A stretch of 13,513 nucleotides of DNA from JAKAGZ01 sp964595355 (lineage in GTDB: Bacteria; Bacteroidota; Ignavibacteria; Ignavibacteriales; Ignavibacteriaceae): positions 1 through 13,513 of the forward strand of contig CAZQQD010000084.1 in assembly GCA_964595355.1 (NCBI GenBank), given 5' to 3'. The notes beneath the pieces are model-generated. The model made no database searches. It saw only the letters and a program-made list of their open reading frames with translations, and was not told where the DNA came from. The translations under genes were made by a program, and so were the position numbers. Below are positions 1 to 6,338 of the stretch, piece after piece; position 1 is the first letter of the stretch; each line of letters opens with the position of its first letter.

Positions 1-213
1 CTGATAAGTATCTTTGTAGCGGTAAACCTTTATCATTGTTTCCTGAACAACATCAACACAGGATTCGTAATCACCGAGGTACCTGAAGACGAAGTTCGTA
101 AGCGGATTTTTATACCGCTGCACCAGTATCTCAAAAGCCCTTTCCGTATTGTTATTCTGAAATTCGAGGATAAGTTCCTCGTCAGAAAGACCATTTAAAT
201 TTCTATCACTCAA
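1..213 (-). CDS. ECF-type sigma-70 factor, N-terminal part
   Basis: This is the N-terminal 71 codons of an RNA polymerase sigma-70 family factor; the gene runs off the left edge, so region 4 (the -35 binding part) is not visible. The readable part begins LSDEELILEFQ and continues with AFEILVQRYKNPL and DVVQETMIKVYR, which is the region 2 helix pattern of extracytoplasmic-function sigma factors (core binding and -10 recognition). The start chosen is TTG at 213-211, giving MSDRNLNG; an in-frame TGA lies further upstream and there is no in-frame ATG or GTG between them. The ribosome binding site is weak. No anti-sigma gene is visible because the downstream side is cut off. The ECF family is clear; the regulon cannot be told. 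Confidence 0.85.
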   Translation of the reverse strand, partial: MSDRNLNGLSDEELILEFQNNNTERAFEILVQRYKNPLTNFVFRYLGDYESCVDVVQETMIKVYRYKDTYQ

Positions 214-232
214 AATTATTGTACTCTGCTTT

Positions 233-262
233 AGTATAAAGGTTTCAGGATTTAGACAACAA
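233..262 (-). promoter_or_regulatory. Possible promoter of the ECF sigma gene
   Basis: Reading the minus strand, TTGTTG (262-257) and TATACT (238-233) are separated by 18 bases, a sigma-70-like arrangement with a good -10 and a poor -35. It lies in the 141-base spacer after holA, just upstream of the TTG start at 213, so the leader would be only about a dozen bases. This is pattern matching in AT-rich DNA and may be chance. No hairpin terminator for holA is obvious in the same spacer. Confidence 0.25.
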
Positions 263-354
263 ATTACTCAATTTTAAACAAATTCTGAAAGATTTGATTT
301 TTGCCTGTAAGGAAAGGAAATGTGTATAAAATTATGGACATTAAGATAAAGAAG

Positions 355-1368
355 TTAGTTGAACATTTCCGAGATTAAAACTGAAACTATTGATTTGTTG
401 TCAGCCGAAGTAGTTTTTATGGCAAGGTCAGCTTTCAGCAAAGCGCGGCCGGCCTGAAAAAGATCCTTATCCGAATACATTCTCCTTGCGAGCTTATAGC
501 CTTTATAGTAGTAAGGATGAGTGCCAACTATTCTTGCGGCGGCATAATCATTCATTTTTAGTTCAGTCATTTCATTTACCTGTGCCAGCCCTGTAAAATA
601 CCTTGTAAGCATATGAATAATGAACGTCGGCTCCTGTCCATTTTCCAAAAGATTAAAAGCCAGTTTCATTGCACGCGCTTTGTCTTTCTTTGCAATCGCA
701 TCCTGCAGGTCAAAAATCGAGTATTCTTTCAAAGCGGAAGAAAGCGCTCTTATATCATCAAAACCGATCTCTGGTTTATCTCCGATAAATGTAAAAATTT
801 TATCAAGCTGTGCTTCAAGCATACTCCTGTTCTCTCCAACTATATCAACAAGAATCTGCGCGTTCTCTGCTCTCAGAATTTTTTTATTTGATTCACAATA
901 GTCTGTAAGCCAGTTGATAAGATTGTTCCCTTTTAACTCTTTCGCTTCATATATGAAATCATTTTCAAGAAGTGTTCTATAAAGAGCTGTATCGGCGTTC
1001 TGAATCGATCCGTTGTGAATTATTAAAAGAACAGCAAAATCAGATGGTGATTCAACATAGGGCAGAAGATCTTTTTTATCTCTTACTTTATCAAACTCTT
1101 TGTAAATTATATATTTTTTTTGGGACCCGAAAGGAAAGGCTGAAGCAAAATCAATAACATCAGAAAGAGGCTTTTCATCGCCATAGAATGTTTCTTTATC
1201 AAAATCAGATGCGATATAGGGCTTTACCGCCTCATTTAAAACACTGACGGATGTATCTATGCTGAAAGAATCCTCACCGAAAAAAAAATAGACAGGAAGC
1301 AAATTTCCCCGTTTTATCCTTTTAACAGCCTCTGAAACAGAGGGAAATCTGAGTTTACTTTTGGCCAT
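355..1368 (-). CDS. holA: DNA polymerase III subunit delta
   Basis: The 337-residue protein matches the delta subunit of the clamp loader, which opens the beta sliding clamp and loads it on primed DNA with gamma/tau and delta prime. The N-terminal pattern LLPVYFFFGEDSFSID (about residues 23-38) is the usual delta opening, where the position of the ATPase P-loop is degenerate and non-catalytic. The C-terminal third (FDLQDAIAKKDKARAMKLAFNLLENGQEPTFII region) is the helical collar domain that ends in a YKGYKLARR-type segment. Length is normal for HolA (about 330-345). The ATG at 1368-1366 is preceded by AAGAAGAAA, a modest ribosome binding site that lies inside the 3' end of the small transporter-subunit gene; the two genes overlap by 14 bases, suggesting coupled translation. 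It is the last gene before a 141-base spacer. Confidence 0.93.
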   Translation of the reverse strand: MAKSKLRFPSVSEAVKRIKRGNLLPVYFFFGEDSFSIDTSVSVLNEAVKPYIASDFDKETFYGDEKPLSDVIDFASAFPFGSQKKYIIYKEFDKVRDKKDLLPYVESPSDFAVLLIIHNGSIQNADTALYRTLLENDFIYEAKELKGNNLINWLTDYCESNKKILRAENAQILVDIVGENRSMLEAQLDKIFTFIGDKPEIGFDDIRALSSALKEYSIFDLQDAIAKKDKARAMKLAFNLLENGQEPTFIIHMLTRYFTGLAQVNEMTELKMNDYAAARIVGTHPYYYKGYKLARRMYSDKDLFQAGRALLKADLAIKTTSADNKSIVSVLISEMFN

Positions 1369-1477
1369 TTTCTTCTTTCAGCTTTTCGTACTTCATAGCC
1401 CGGCTAAGAAAAAATGTTACACCACCCCATACTATACCCAGAACAATTACAGCTGTAATGATTGTGAAGATGTTCAT
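1355..1477 (-). CDS. MetS-like small subunit of NSS transporter (40 aa)
   Basis: A 40-codon gene lies between the NSS transporter and holA. It begins ATG at 1477, reads MNIFTIITAVIVLG, has a single hydrophobic helix (about residues 4-24, with the small motif VWGGVTFFL) and ends in a charged tail (KYEKLKEENGQK) with TAA at 1357-1355. Bacterial NSS transporters of the MetP type are often followed by such a one-helix subunit (MetS / MaAIMP_sms family, typically 30-60 aa) with a conserved Trp-Gly-Gly in the helix; MetS is needed with MetP for methionine and alanine uptake in Corynebacterium. Support here: a strong AGGAG at 1489-1485 seven bases upstream of the ATG, only one base between the transporter stop and this ATG, and the family motif. 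Its 3' end overlaps holA by 14 bases. The substrate is unknown. Confidence 0.87.
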   Translation of the reverse strand: MNIFTIITAVIVLGIVWGGVTFFLSRAMKYEKLKEENGQK

Positions 1478-1478
1478 C

Positions 1479-2972
1479 TTATGGCTCCTCTCTTTCAAAA
1501 ATCAATTTCACCATCGTCTTATTTAAGAATATCAATGCAGCTAGCACAATTATCCACTGGAATAAAACCGTTCCCGTGTTCAGAGAATGGAAAGGATTCC
1601 ACCATTGCGGATCCCAGCTCACAGAAGATATCAACCACCATGCGATAAGTACCACAACCTGTATGGGTATCAAAATTGAAATTACAAAGTTGAACCACTT
1701 GCCTATTTTTACATCACTGCCATAGCCATTGATAATCTCTGTCCTGAACTTATCAACACCATAACGTATTATTGAGAATGAAATAAAAGCACCGCTGAGT
1801 ATTAACCCGACTCCCCAGACCCAATCCTGATTGGCAAAGAAATCTAGGTTTATCGCTGAAGGAACACCGAGCACAAATCCAACCACGGCAACAATAATAA
1901 TTGCTTTTTGTCTTTTCAGCCCGAAGTCAATTAAAGTTCTTGTTGAAAGTTCAACCATAGACATAAGTGAAGTTACAGCTGCAAAGAAAAGTGCAATAAA
2001 AAAGATTGAAGCAAAGAAAACATTGATTACATAACTGGAAGAAATTTTTGCAAAAAGTTGTGGTAAATAAATAAATGTGAGGCCTGTATTGGCAGGACCT
2101 GCCTGGGAAATTTGCTGCATTGCATCAACAGAACTCAATGCAAATACTGTTGAAAAAATAGTAATGCCCGCAAGCAAAGAAACTGAATTATTGCCGAACC
2201 CGATCAAAGCTGCGTTCAGAGAAATATCTTCTTTCTTTTTCATATAAATGGCATAGGTAAGTATCAATCCCCAACCAGCCCCCGTATCCCATGCATTTTG
2301 TGTAAGTGCGTTCAACCAAACTTTATAATCTAAAATAGTACTTAAATCCGGTGTAAAAAAATATTTAATCCCATCAATAGCGCCGGGTAATGTAACCGCG
2401 CGAATAAAAAGAATAATTAGAATTCCCAGCAAAGAAGGAACCATAAACTTTGTAACTTTTTCAATTCCCTTTGTGACACCACGATAAATAATAAATGCAA
2501 CAAAGGCCATCGCAACAAAATGGAACACCAACGGCTGAAGGCTGGACGAAAATTCATTCCAGTAAACAAGCTGATCCTTTGTGTTAAACAAGTTTCCGGA
2601 AATCGCAGAGAAAAAATACCTCAGGCACCAGCCCGTTACTACGGAATAGTAAAACATTATCGCAGTAGAAACAAAGACAATAAATGCACCCATCCAGGCA
2701 AACCGTTTTCCTCCGGTTTTTGCAATTGCCCCTACCGGTCCGAATCGTGTTGATTTGCCGATAGCAAATTCCGCAATAATTAAAGGAACAGACCAGATAA
2801 GAAGAAATATTACCCAAGGAATGAGAAACGAACCGCCGCCATTCTGTGCAACAATTCTGGAGAATCGCCAGATATTCCCGGTTCCAACGGCAATCCCTAT
2901 TGTTGCAATTATAAGTGCCCAGCGTGATGAAAAGAATTCACCCCCATGTCTTCCGGACTTTTGTTCTTCCAT
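1479..2972 (-). CDS. Sodium-dependent solute transporter, NSS (SLC6) family
   Basis: This 497-residue inner-membrane protein is a neurotransmitter:sodium symporter homologue that imports an amino acid or similar solute with Na+. About 12 hydrophobic segments are visible (roughly 17-38, 46-70, 92-115, 145-163, 176-194, 215-243, 252-280, 313-340, 356-375, 382-405, 425-449, 466-486). TM1 carries the unwound signature GTGNIWRF (31-37) followed by QNGGGSFLIPW (43-53); TM6 carries QNAWDTGAGWG (225-235). The usual Pro after NIWRF is Ser38 here. The start ATG at 2972 has no clear Shine-Dalgarno. The one-helix partner gene follows one base after the stop, as in metPS-type pairs, so the product probably works as a two-subunit transporter. 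Twelve-segment topology plus a small partner points to the MetP/MhsT-like bacterial branch; the substrate cannot be read from sequence. Confidence 0.92.
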   Translation of the reverse strand: MEEQKSGRHGGEFFSSRWALIIATIGIAVGTGNIWRFSRIVAQNGGGSFLIPWVIFLLIWSVPLIIAEFAIGKSTRFGPVGAIAKTGGKRFAWMGAFIVFVSTAIMFYYSVVTGWCLRYFFSAISGNLFNTKDQLVYWNEFSSSLQPLVFHFVAMAFVAFIIYRGVTKGIEKVTKFMVPSLLGILIILFIRAVTLPGAIDGIKYFFTPDLSTILDYKVWLNALTQNAWDTGAGWGLILTYAIYMKKKEDISLNAALIGFGNNSVSLLAGITIFSTVFALSSVDAMQQISQAGPANTGLTFIYLPQLFAKISSSYVINVFFASIFFIALFFAAVTSLMSMVELSTRTLIDFGLKRQKAIIIVAVVGFVLGVPSAINLDFFANQDWVWGVGLILSGAFISFSIIRYGVDKFRTEIINGYGSDVKIGKWFNFVISILIPIQVVVLIAWWLISSVSWDPQWWNPFHSLNTGTVLFQWIIVLAALIFLNKTMVKLIFEREEP

Positions 2973-3034
2973 TTAGCTATCGCTGTTTATTAATGGTAAT
3001 TAAAAAGCTGTGAGATATAAGATAAGAAAATAAT

Positions 3035-3613
3035 TTAATTTGTTTCTTCTTTTACACTAACTTTCTCCATTACAACATCTTTAACTGGTTTGTCATAAGG
3101 CTTTGATGTCTGAACTTTCCCGATTGCCTGCACGACATCCATTCCCTTAATTACTTTTCCGAATATTGTATGATGATTATTCAACCAGGGAGTGGGAACA
3201 AGAGTAATGAAAAACTGGCTGCCGTTAGTGTTGGGTCCCGCATTTGCCATTGCAAGCAAGCCGGGTTTATCAAATTTTAAGTCAGGACTGAACTCATCTT
3301 CAAAAGGTTTACCCCATATGCTTTCGCCGCCTCTTCCGGTTCCTGTAGGATCGCCGCCCTGAATCATAAAGTTATCAATCACGCGATGAAATATAACCCC
3401 ATCATAGTAACCTTTATTTGCCAGTTTTGTAAAATTCTCAACAGCCTTTGGTGCCTCTTTTGGAAAGAGTTCAAGCTCTATCGTGCCCATATTAGTTTTG
3501 ATCACTGCTACCTCCTTTGATTTTTCAGGCTTCTGTTCTGAAGTGGTTGTTCGCTTAGTGCCGCATCCGGCTAAGAAAACTAATATCAAAAAAGAATATA
3601 AGGAATATTTCAT
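3035..3613 (-). CDS. Cyclophilin-type peptidylprolyl isomerase, lipoprotein
   Basis: A 192-residue cis-trans prolyl isomerase that helps fold proteins outside the cytoplasm. Residues 1-17 are a lipoprotein signal ending in the lipobox LAGC (Cys17), so it should be lipid-anchored in the periplasm, followed by a polar linker (about 18-34) and a cyclophilin domain (about 35-187). Active-site residues of the family are present with normal spacing: FHRV (Arg77), FMIQGGD (Phe82, Gln85), SQFFIT (Phe136), TPWLNNHH (Trp143, His148). A longer reading from TTG at 3628 would add MIGEH, but the ATG at 3613 has GGAGAG (3622-3617) at proper spacing and restores a clean signal peptide, so I use it. It starts 11 bases after the uppP stop, as the last gene of the envelope cluster. 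Confidence 0.93.
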   Translation of the reverse strand: MKYSLYSFLILVFLAGCGTKRTTTSEQKPEKSKEVAVIKTNMGTIELELFPKEAPKAVENFTKLANKGYYDGVIFHRVIDNFMIQGGDPTGTGRGGESIWGKPFEDEFSPDLKFDKPGLLAMANAGPNTNGSQFFITLVPTPWLNNHHTIFGKVIKGMDVVQAIGKVQTSKPYDKPVKDVVMEKVSVKEETN

Positions 3614-3624
3614 ATGCTCTCCAA

Positions 3625-3741
3625 TCAACGAATTATCTGTGTAAATAATAAAATTAAAATTATAACGCCAGCAGCTATTCTATAGTAGACAAATAGAAAT
3701 GTTGTATTCTTCCTCAAATATTTTAATAGAAAATCGATTGC
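3625..3741 (-). CDS. uppP: Undecaprenyl-diphosphatase UppP/BacA, C-terminal 38 codons
   Basis: Immediately after the assembly gap, one frame reads AIDFLLKYLRKNTTF, then VYYRIAAGVIILILLF, and stops at TGA 3627-3625. This matches the C-terminal end of UppP/BacA (pattern FLLKYLKKHSF..F.YYRI.LG followed by a last hydrophobic helix), the integral membrane enzyme that dephosphorylates undecaprenyl diphosphate to recycle the lipid carrier for peptidoglycan and O-antigen. The rest, including the catalytic PVSSSGH-type motifs, would lie in the gap. On the far side of the gap an AGGAGG and a GTG-AAT (Met-Asn) at 3847-3842 could be its start. Family length is about 265 residues, so about 675 bases are missing, not 100; with the placeholder length the frame does not join. 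Family assignment rests on 38 residues only. Confidence 0.8.
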   Translation of the reverse strand, partial: AIDFLLKYLRKNTTFLFVYYRIAAGVIILILLFTQIIR

Positions 3742-3841
3742 NNNNNNNNNNNNNNNNNNNNNNNNNNNNNNNNNNNNNNNNNNNNNNNNNNNNNNNNNNN
3801 NNNNNNNNNNNNNNNNNNNNNNNNNNNNNNNNNNNNNNNNN
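3742..3841. other. Assembly gap (100 N) inside uppP
   Basis: A run of exactly 100 N, the usual placeholder for a gap of unknown size. The frame of the uppP tail starting at 3741 and a GTG start at 3847 would join only if the true gap is a multiple of three, which 100 is not. The expected UppP length suggests about 675 missing bases. Confidence 0.95.
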
Positions 3842-3851
3842 ATTCACTTTC

Positions 3852-3857
3852 CCTCCT
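3852..3857 (-). promoter_or_regulatory. Strong Shine-Dalgarno before the gap, probably for uppP
   Basis: AGGAGG is read on the minus strand, overlapping the TAG stop (3858-3856) of the beta-barrel gene. It is followed after four bases by GTG AAT at the gap edge. A perfect ribosome binding site directly after one gene and directly before a gap says that another gene starts here; the readable tail beyond the gap makes uppP the natural candidate. The exact start may be this GTG or a codon within the gap. Confidence 0.6.
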
Positions 3858-4503
3858 ATAAACAATAAGTTAAGCCAAGTCCTATTCCAACTGAGAAAGA
3901 ATTAAAATTAACATTAGATTTATCCACAGCGTTATAGAGATTAATGTCATTATTTTTGGGTTCCCCATTAAGATCATATCTTACATCAAAAAGAATGCTC
4001 GCATAAAAGTTGCTGCTGATCTGTGTGTTTCCTACAGCTCTTAACAAAAATCCTATTCCTGTTGCTGTATAGGTTTGTGTTGTAACTGAGCCGGGTAAGG
4101 TTTCGTCTGCACTAAGTAATCTTACACCGATCCCTCCTCCGAACTTAATTTGATACCCCTCCCCTTTTATAACATAATAATTAACAAAGGTCGGCATCAG
4201 GTTATGATAACTGAGATCATACCTTCCGAGAACATCATTGTAGTTGTATGAATAAATTCTATAAGCTACGTCAATCCCGATTTCATATTTATCACTGAAC
4301 ATATAATCTCCCTCAAGAGAAAAGTTTACAGAAGTACTAAAACTGCTAAGCTGTGTGCCCGGTTGTGCAAAGTTCTGGTTAAAATAATTATAAAGAGAGG
4401 GAGCACTTACATAATCAACACCCATCCCTCCACGAAATCTTACCTGGGAATATGATGTTGAAATGGTTAAAGCCAGTAGGGCCGCAAATAAAAAATATTT
4501 CAT
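3856..4503 (-). CDS. Outer-membrane beta-barrel protein, unnamed
   Basis: A 215-residue secreted protein. Residues 1-19 are a Sec signal peptide (MKYFLFAALLALTISTSYS, cleavage before Gln20). The mature part has alternating polar/hydrophobic strands rich in Gly, Tyr and Asn (for example FSLEGDYMFSDKYEIGIDVAYRI, trimmed here as residues 62-84, and KFGGGIGVRLL) and ends in a strand SVGIGLGLTYCL, consistent with a small 8- to 10-stranded barrel of the OmpX/OmpA-like fold class. Last residues are Cys-Leu rather than the typical aromatic C-terminus, so export by BAM is likely but not proven by sequence. Its ATG overlaps the stop of the upstream membrane protein gene (ATGA), so the two are probably translationally coupled. 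No specific function can be assigned. Confidence 0.72.
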   Translation of the reverse strand: MKYFLFAALLALTISTSYSQVRFRGGMGVDYVSAPSLYNYFNQNFAQPGTQLSSFSTSVNFSLEGDYMFSDKYEIGIDVAYRIYSYNYNDVLGRYDLSYHNLMPTFVNYYVIKGEGYQIKFGGGIGVRLLSADETLPGSVTTQTYTATGIGFLLRAVGNTQISSNFYASILFDVRYDLNGEPKNNDINLYNAVDKSNVNFNSFSVGIGLGLTYCL

Positions 4504-5555
4504 AATCCATCCAACTCATTTTCTGCTACTCTGAAAAAGTTATCATGCCGTTTATCAATAACAAAATAAACAACGATGGCACTGAATATAAATAAGAAGT
4601 ATGTCACGCCGTGAGTTAAAACCGCGTATGCAAGACTTAAATCATGACTGAAACCAAACAGCAAAACAAGAGCAGAAGTAGCCAGCACATGATAAGATCC
4701 GGTACCCCCTGGAGTTGGAATAACAACACCTATCGCACTTATGGTCATAACAATCCAACCCATTTCAAAACTTACGGGTTTTACATTCTCAAGGCCAATT
4801 GCAAAAAACCCTATATAAGAGTTCAAGCCATATATCAGCATTATAGCTATGCTAAGTGTAATTGTGATCAAATAATTTTTTGTTCCCTTTAAACTACCAA
4901 ACCCCATTGTGAGCATCTCAAATATATAAGCGGCTTTATTTGCAAGTTTTTTTGAAACTTTTCCTACAAGTCTTATAATAACCCCATAAAATTTCTCTTT
5001 AAACTTTATCATCAAATAAAAAAAGAGAATGACTAAGCCCATCAAAATAAAACTCAGAAAAACTGTAGCCTTGAGCCACTGAAATTTTTCATATAGATCT
5101 TCCGACCAGAGTATAGCAGAAGCTACAACCGAAAGTGCCAAAAAAATAATATCAATAACTCTTTCTACTATCACAGCTCCAAACATTGAGGAACGTGAAA
5201 GACCCTCCCATTTACCGACCATCACTGCACGTGAAACTTCCCCAAGCCTCGGCACTACACAGTTAACTCCATACCCAACCATTATTGCACCAAACAAATT
5301 TTTTAACGAAGTGTCCGGTTTGACAGATTGTAAAATGACCTTCCACCTTACGGCACGCACAAAATGTGAAAAAAGGTTTACTAAAAGAAAAATTATTATC
5401 CAAAAAAGAGAGGCATTTACTATATAATCAAACACAGCTGTTACATTTACATTCTGAAAAGCAAAATAAAGAAATATTATACTCAATAAAATTGAGACTA
5501 TATATTTTATTGCACGTTTATATTTATGATTAAGTCTGGGTTTATCTGAGATCAA
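4500..5555 (-). CDS. YbhN/LPG-synthase-TM family flippase-like membrane protein
   Basis: A 351-residue polytopic inner-membrane protein of the lysylphosphatidylglycerol-synthase transmembrane (UPF0104/YbhN, GtrA-independent) family, which is thought to move or present lipids. Visible motifs are the family ones: PRLGEVSRA (102-110), ERVID (131-135) and PTPGGTGSYH (280-289), with about eight hydrophobic segments (roughly 15-34, 49-66, 87-101, 125-149, 161-183, 227-253, 264-281, 287-334). There is no aminoacyl-transferase domain, so it is not itself an LPG synthase. The start is TTG at 5555-5553; the preceding codon in frame is a stop, so no longer form exists, and AAGGA lies ten bases upstream. 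It overlaps lolA by 14 bases and the barrel gene by 4, which places it in an envelope-biogenesis operon. Substrate unknown. Confidence 0.88.
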   Translation of the reverse strand: MISDKPRLNHKYKRAIKYIVSILLSIIFLYFAFQNVNVTAVFDYIVNASLFWIIIFLLVNLFSHFVRAVRWKVILQSVKPDTSLKNLFGAIMVGYGVNCVVPRLGEVSRAVMVGKWEGLSRSSMFGAVIVERVIDIIFLALSVVASAILWSEDLYEKFQWLKATVFLSFILMGLVILFFYLMIKFKEKFYGVIIRLVGKVSKKLANKAAYIFEMLTMGFGSLKGTKNYLITITLSIAIMLIYGLNSYIGFFAIGLENVKPVSFEMGWIVMTISAIGVVIPTPGGTGSYHVLATSALVLLFGFSHDLSLAYAVLTHGVTYFLFIFSAIVVYFVIDKRHDNFFRVAENELDGL

Positions 5556-6144
5556 TTATTTTTATTCCTTGAGGTGGTGTAAAAGAAAATTCTGAGTTAG
5601 ATATTCCCGTATTAATTTTATAATTGCTGAACTTTACTTCAAGAACAGTTCCCGAAGATTCAATCAATGAAACTTTATCAACATTATAATCTTTATCCAC
5701 CCATATTTTTATCAAATCAGCATTTATCCCCGAACCTGCTTTAGGTTTAAGTGCCAGGACATCGTTTTTGTCCTCCGGGTTTTTCAAAATCTCGCACTTT
5801 GCAGGGTAATCGAAAATAAGTCTCTTTAGCGATAAAACCGAAGAATTATTTTCATCATAATTGCTGATCATAACCTTTTTTTGCTTTTTATTGTAATTCC
5901 AGTTAGTCTTTCCGTCTGAAACAATAATTAAGTTCTTAAGTTCCAATCTCAGTTTATTTTCTTTTTTAAAAAACAATTTTCCTTCAAGATTGACTCTTCC
6001 ATTATTCAGCTGAATAAAGTCCGCAGAAAAATCTTTTATTGAATTAAATTTGTCCTGCAAGTTTTTAAGCAGCGTTCCGTCTTGAGCCCTGGCGGTCTGA
6101 AACAGAAACAACGTTATCAATAGAAAATTAATACAATTTTTCAT
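5542..6144 (-). CDS. lolA: Outer-membrane lipoprotein carrier LolA
   Basis: A 200-residue periplasmic protein with a Sec signal peptide (1-20, cleaved after ARA) and a LolA fold: LQDKFNSIKDFSADFIQ (about 29-45), then the strand run VNLEGKLFFKKENKLRLEL and IIVSDGKTNWNYNKKQKKV, and the C-terminal VDKVSLIESSGTVLEVKFSNYKIN region. LolA shuttles lipoproteins from the inner membrane to the outer-membrane receptor. Length is normal for the family. The hydrophobic cavity residues cannot be judged by eye. It follows ftsK after 194 bases, an order (ftsK then lolA) that is common in many Gram-negatives, and leads the envelope cluster; its 3' end overlaps the next gene. A start other than ATG 6144 is not needed because the signal peptide begins cleanly there. 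Confidence 0.9.
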   Translation of the reverse strand: MKNCINFLLITLFLFQTARAQDGTLLKNLQDKFNSIKDFSADFIQLNNGRVNLEGKLFFKKENKLRLELKNLIIVSDGKTNWNYNKKQKKVMISNYDENNSSVLSLKRLIFDYPAKCEILKNPEDKNDVLALKPKAGSGINADLIKIWVDKDYNVDKVSLIESSGTVLEVKFSNYKINTGISNSEFSFTPPQGIKIIDLR

Positions 6145-6338
6145 ATTCAGTTTATATATAATATTAATAATTTATTAAATCTTAACCCTGTTAATTTCAC
6201 GGTTTATTTAATCTTTATCTTTGAGATGCAACTTTAAAACCAAGATACTGAAATTTACTTTCCTTTTTAACCGTTCTTTTTTCTTTATCAAAATTAATGT
6301 TCCTAAAGTCCAAAAGTTAATGAATTAAAAGGAGGAAC

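Noticed and set aside
213..220. TAATTTTG at the ECF sigma start, matching the Bacteroidota -7 consensus TAnnTTTG
   Set aside because: It coincides with the start codon itself and has no TTTG-type -33 element at the proper distance upstream.
613..1157. Several plus-strand open frames of 60-95 codons across holA
   Set aside because: They are reverse-strand shadows of a confidently identified gene, with no ribosome binding site or recognisable domain.
3614..3628. TTG start five codons earlier for the cyclophilin
   Set aside because: It would place the Shine-Dalgarno GGAGAG inside the coding region and add polar residues in front of a lipoprotein signal; the ATG at 3613 fits better.
3680..3865. 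Open frame through the first N run (MFIGGKVN ... FEEEYNISICLL)
   Set aside because: It stays open only because N codons are unreadable and the placeholder length fixes an arbitrary frame. The adjacent frame gives a convincing UppP tail, and this one begins inside the barrel gene's stop region.
6323..6338. TTCCTCCTTTTAATTC just after the ftsK stop, resembling the anti-Shine-Dalgarno end of 16S rRNA
   Set aside because: Only a short pyrimidine match in AT-rich spacer; nothing else of an rRNA or of an antisense element is present.
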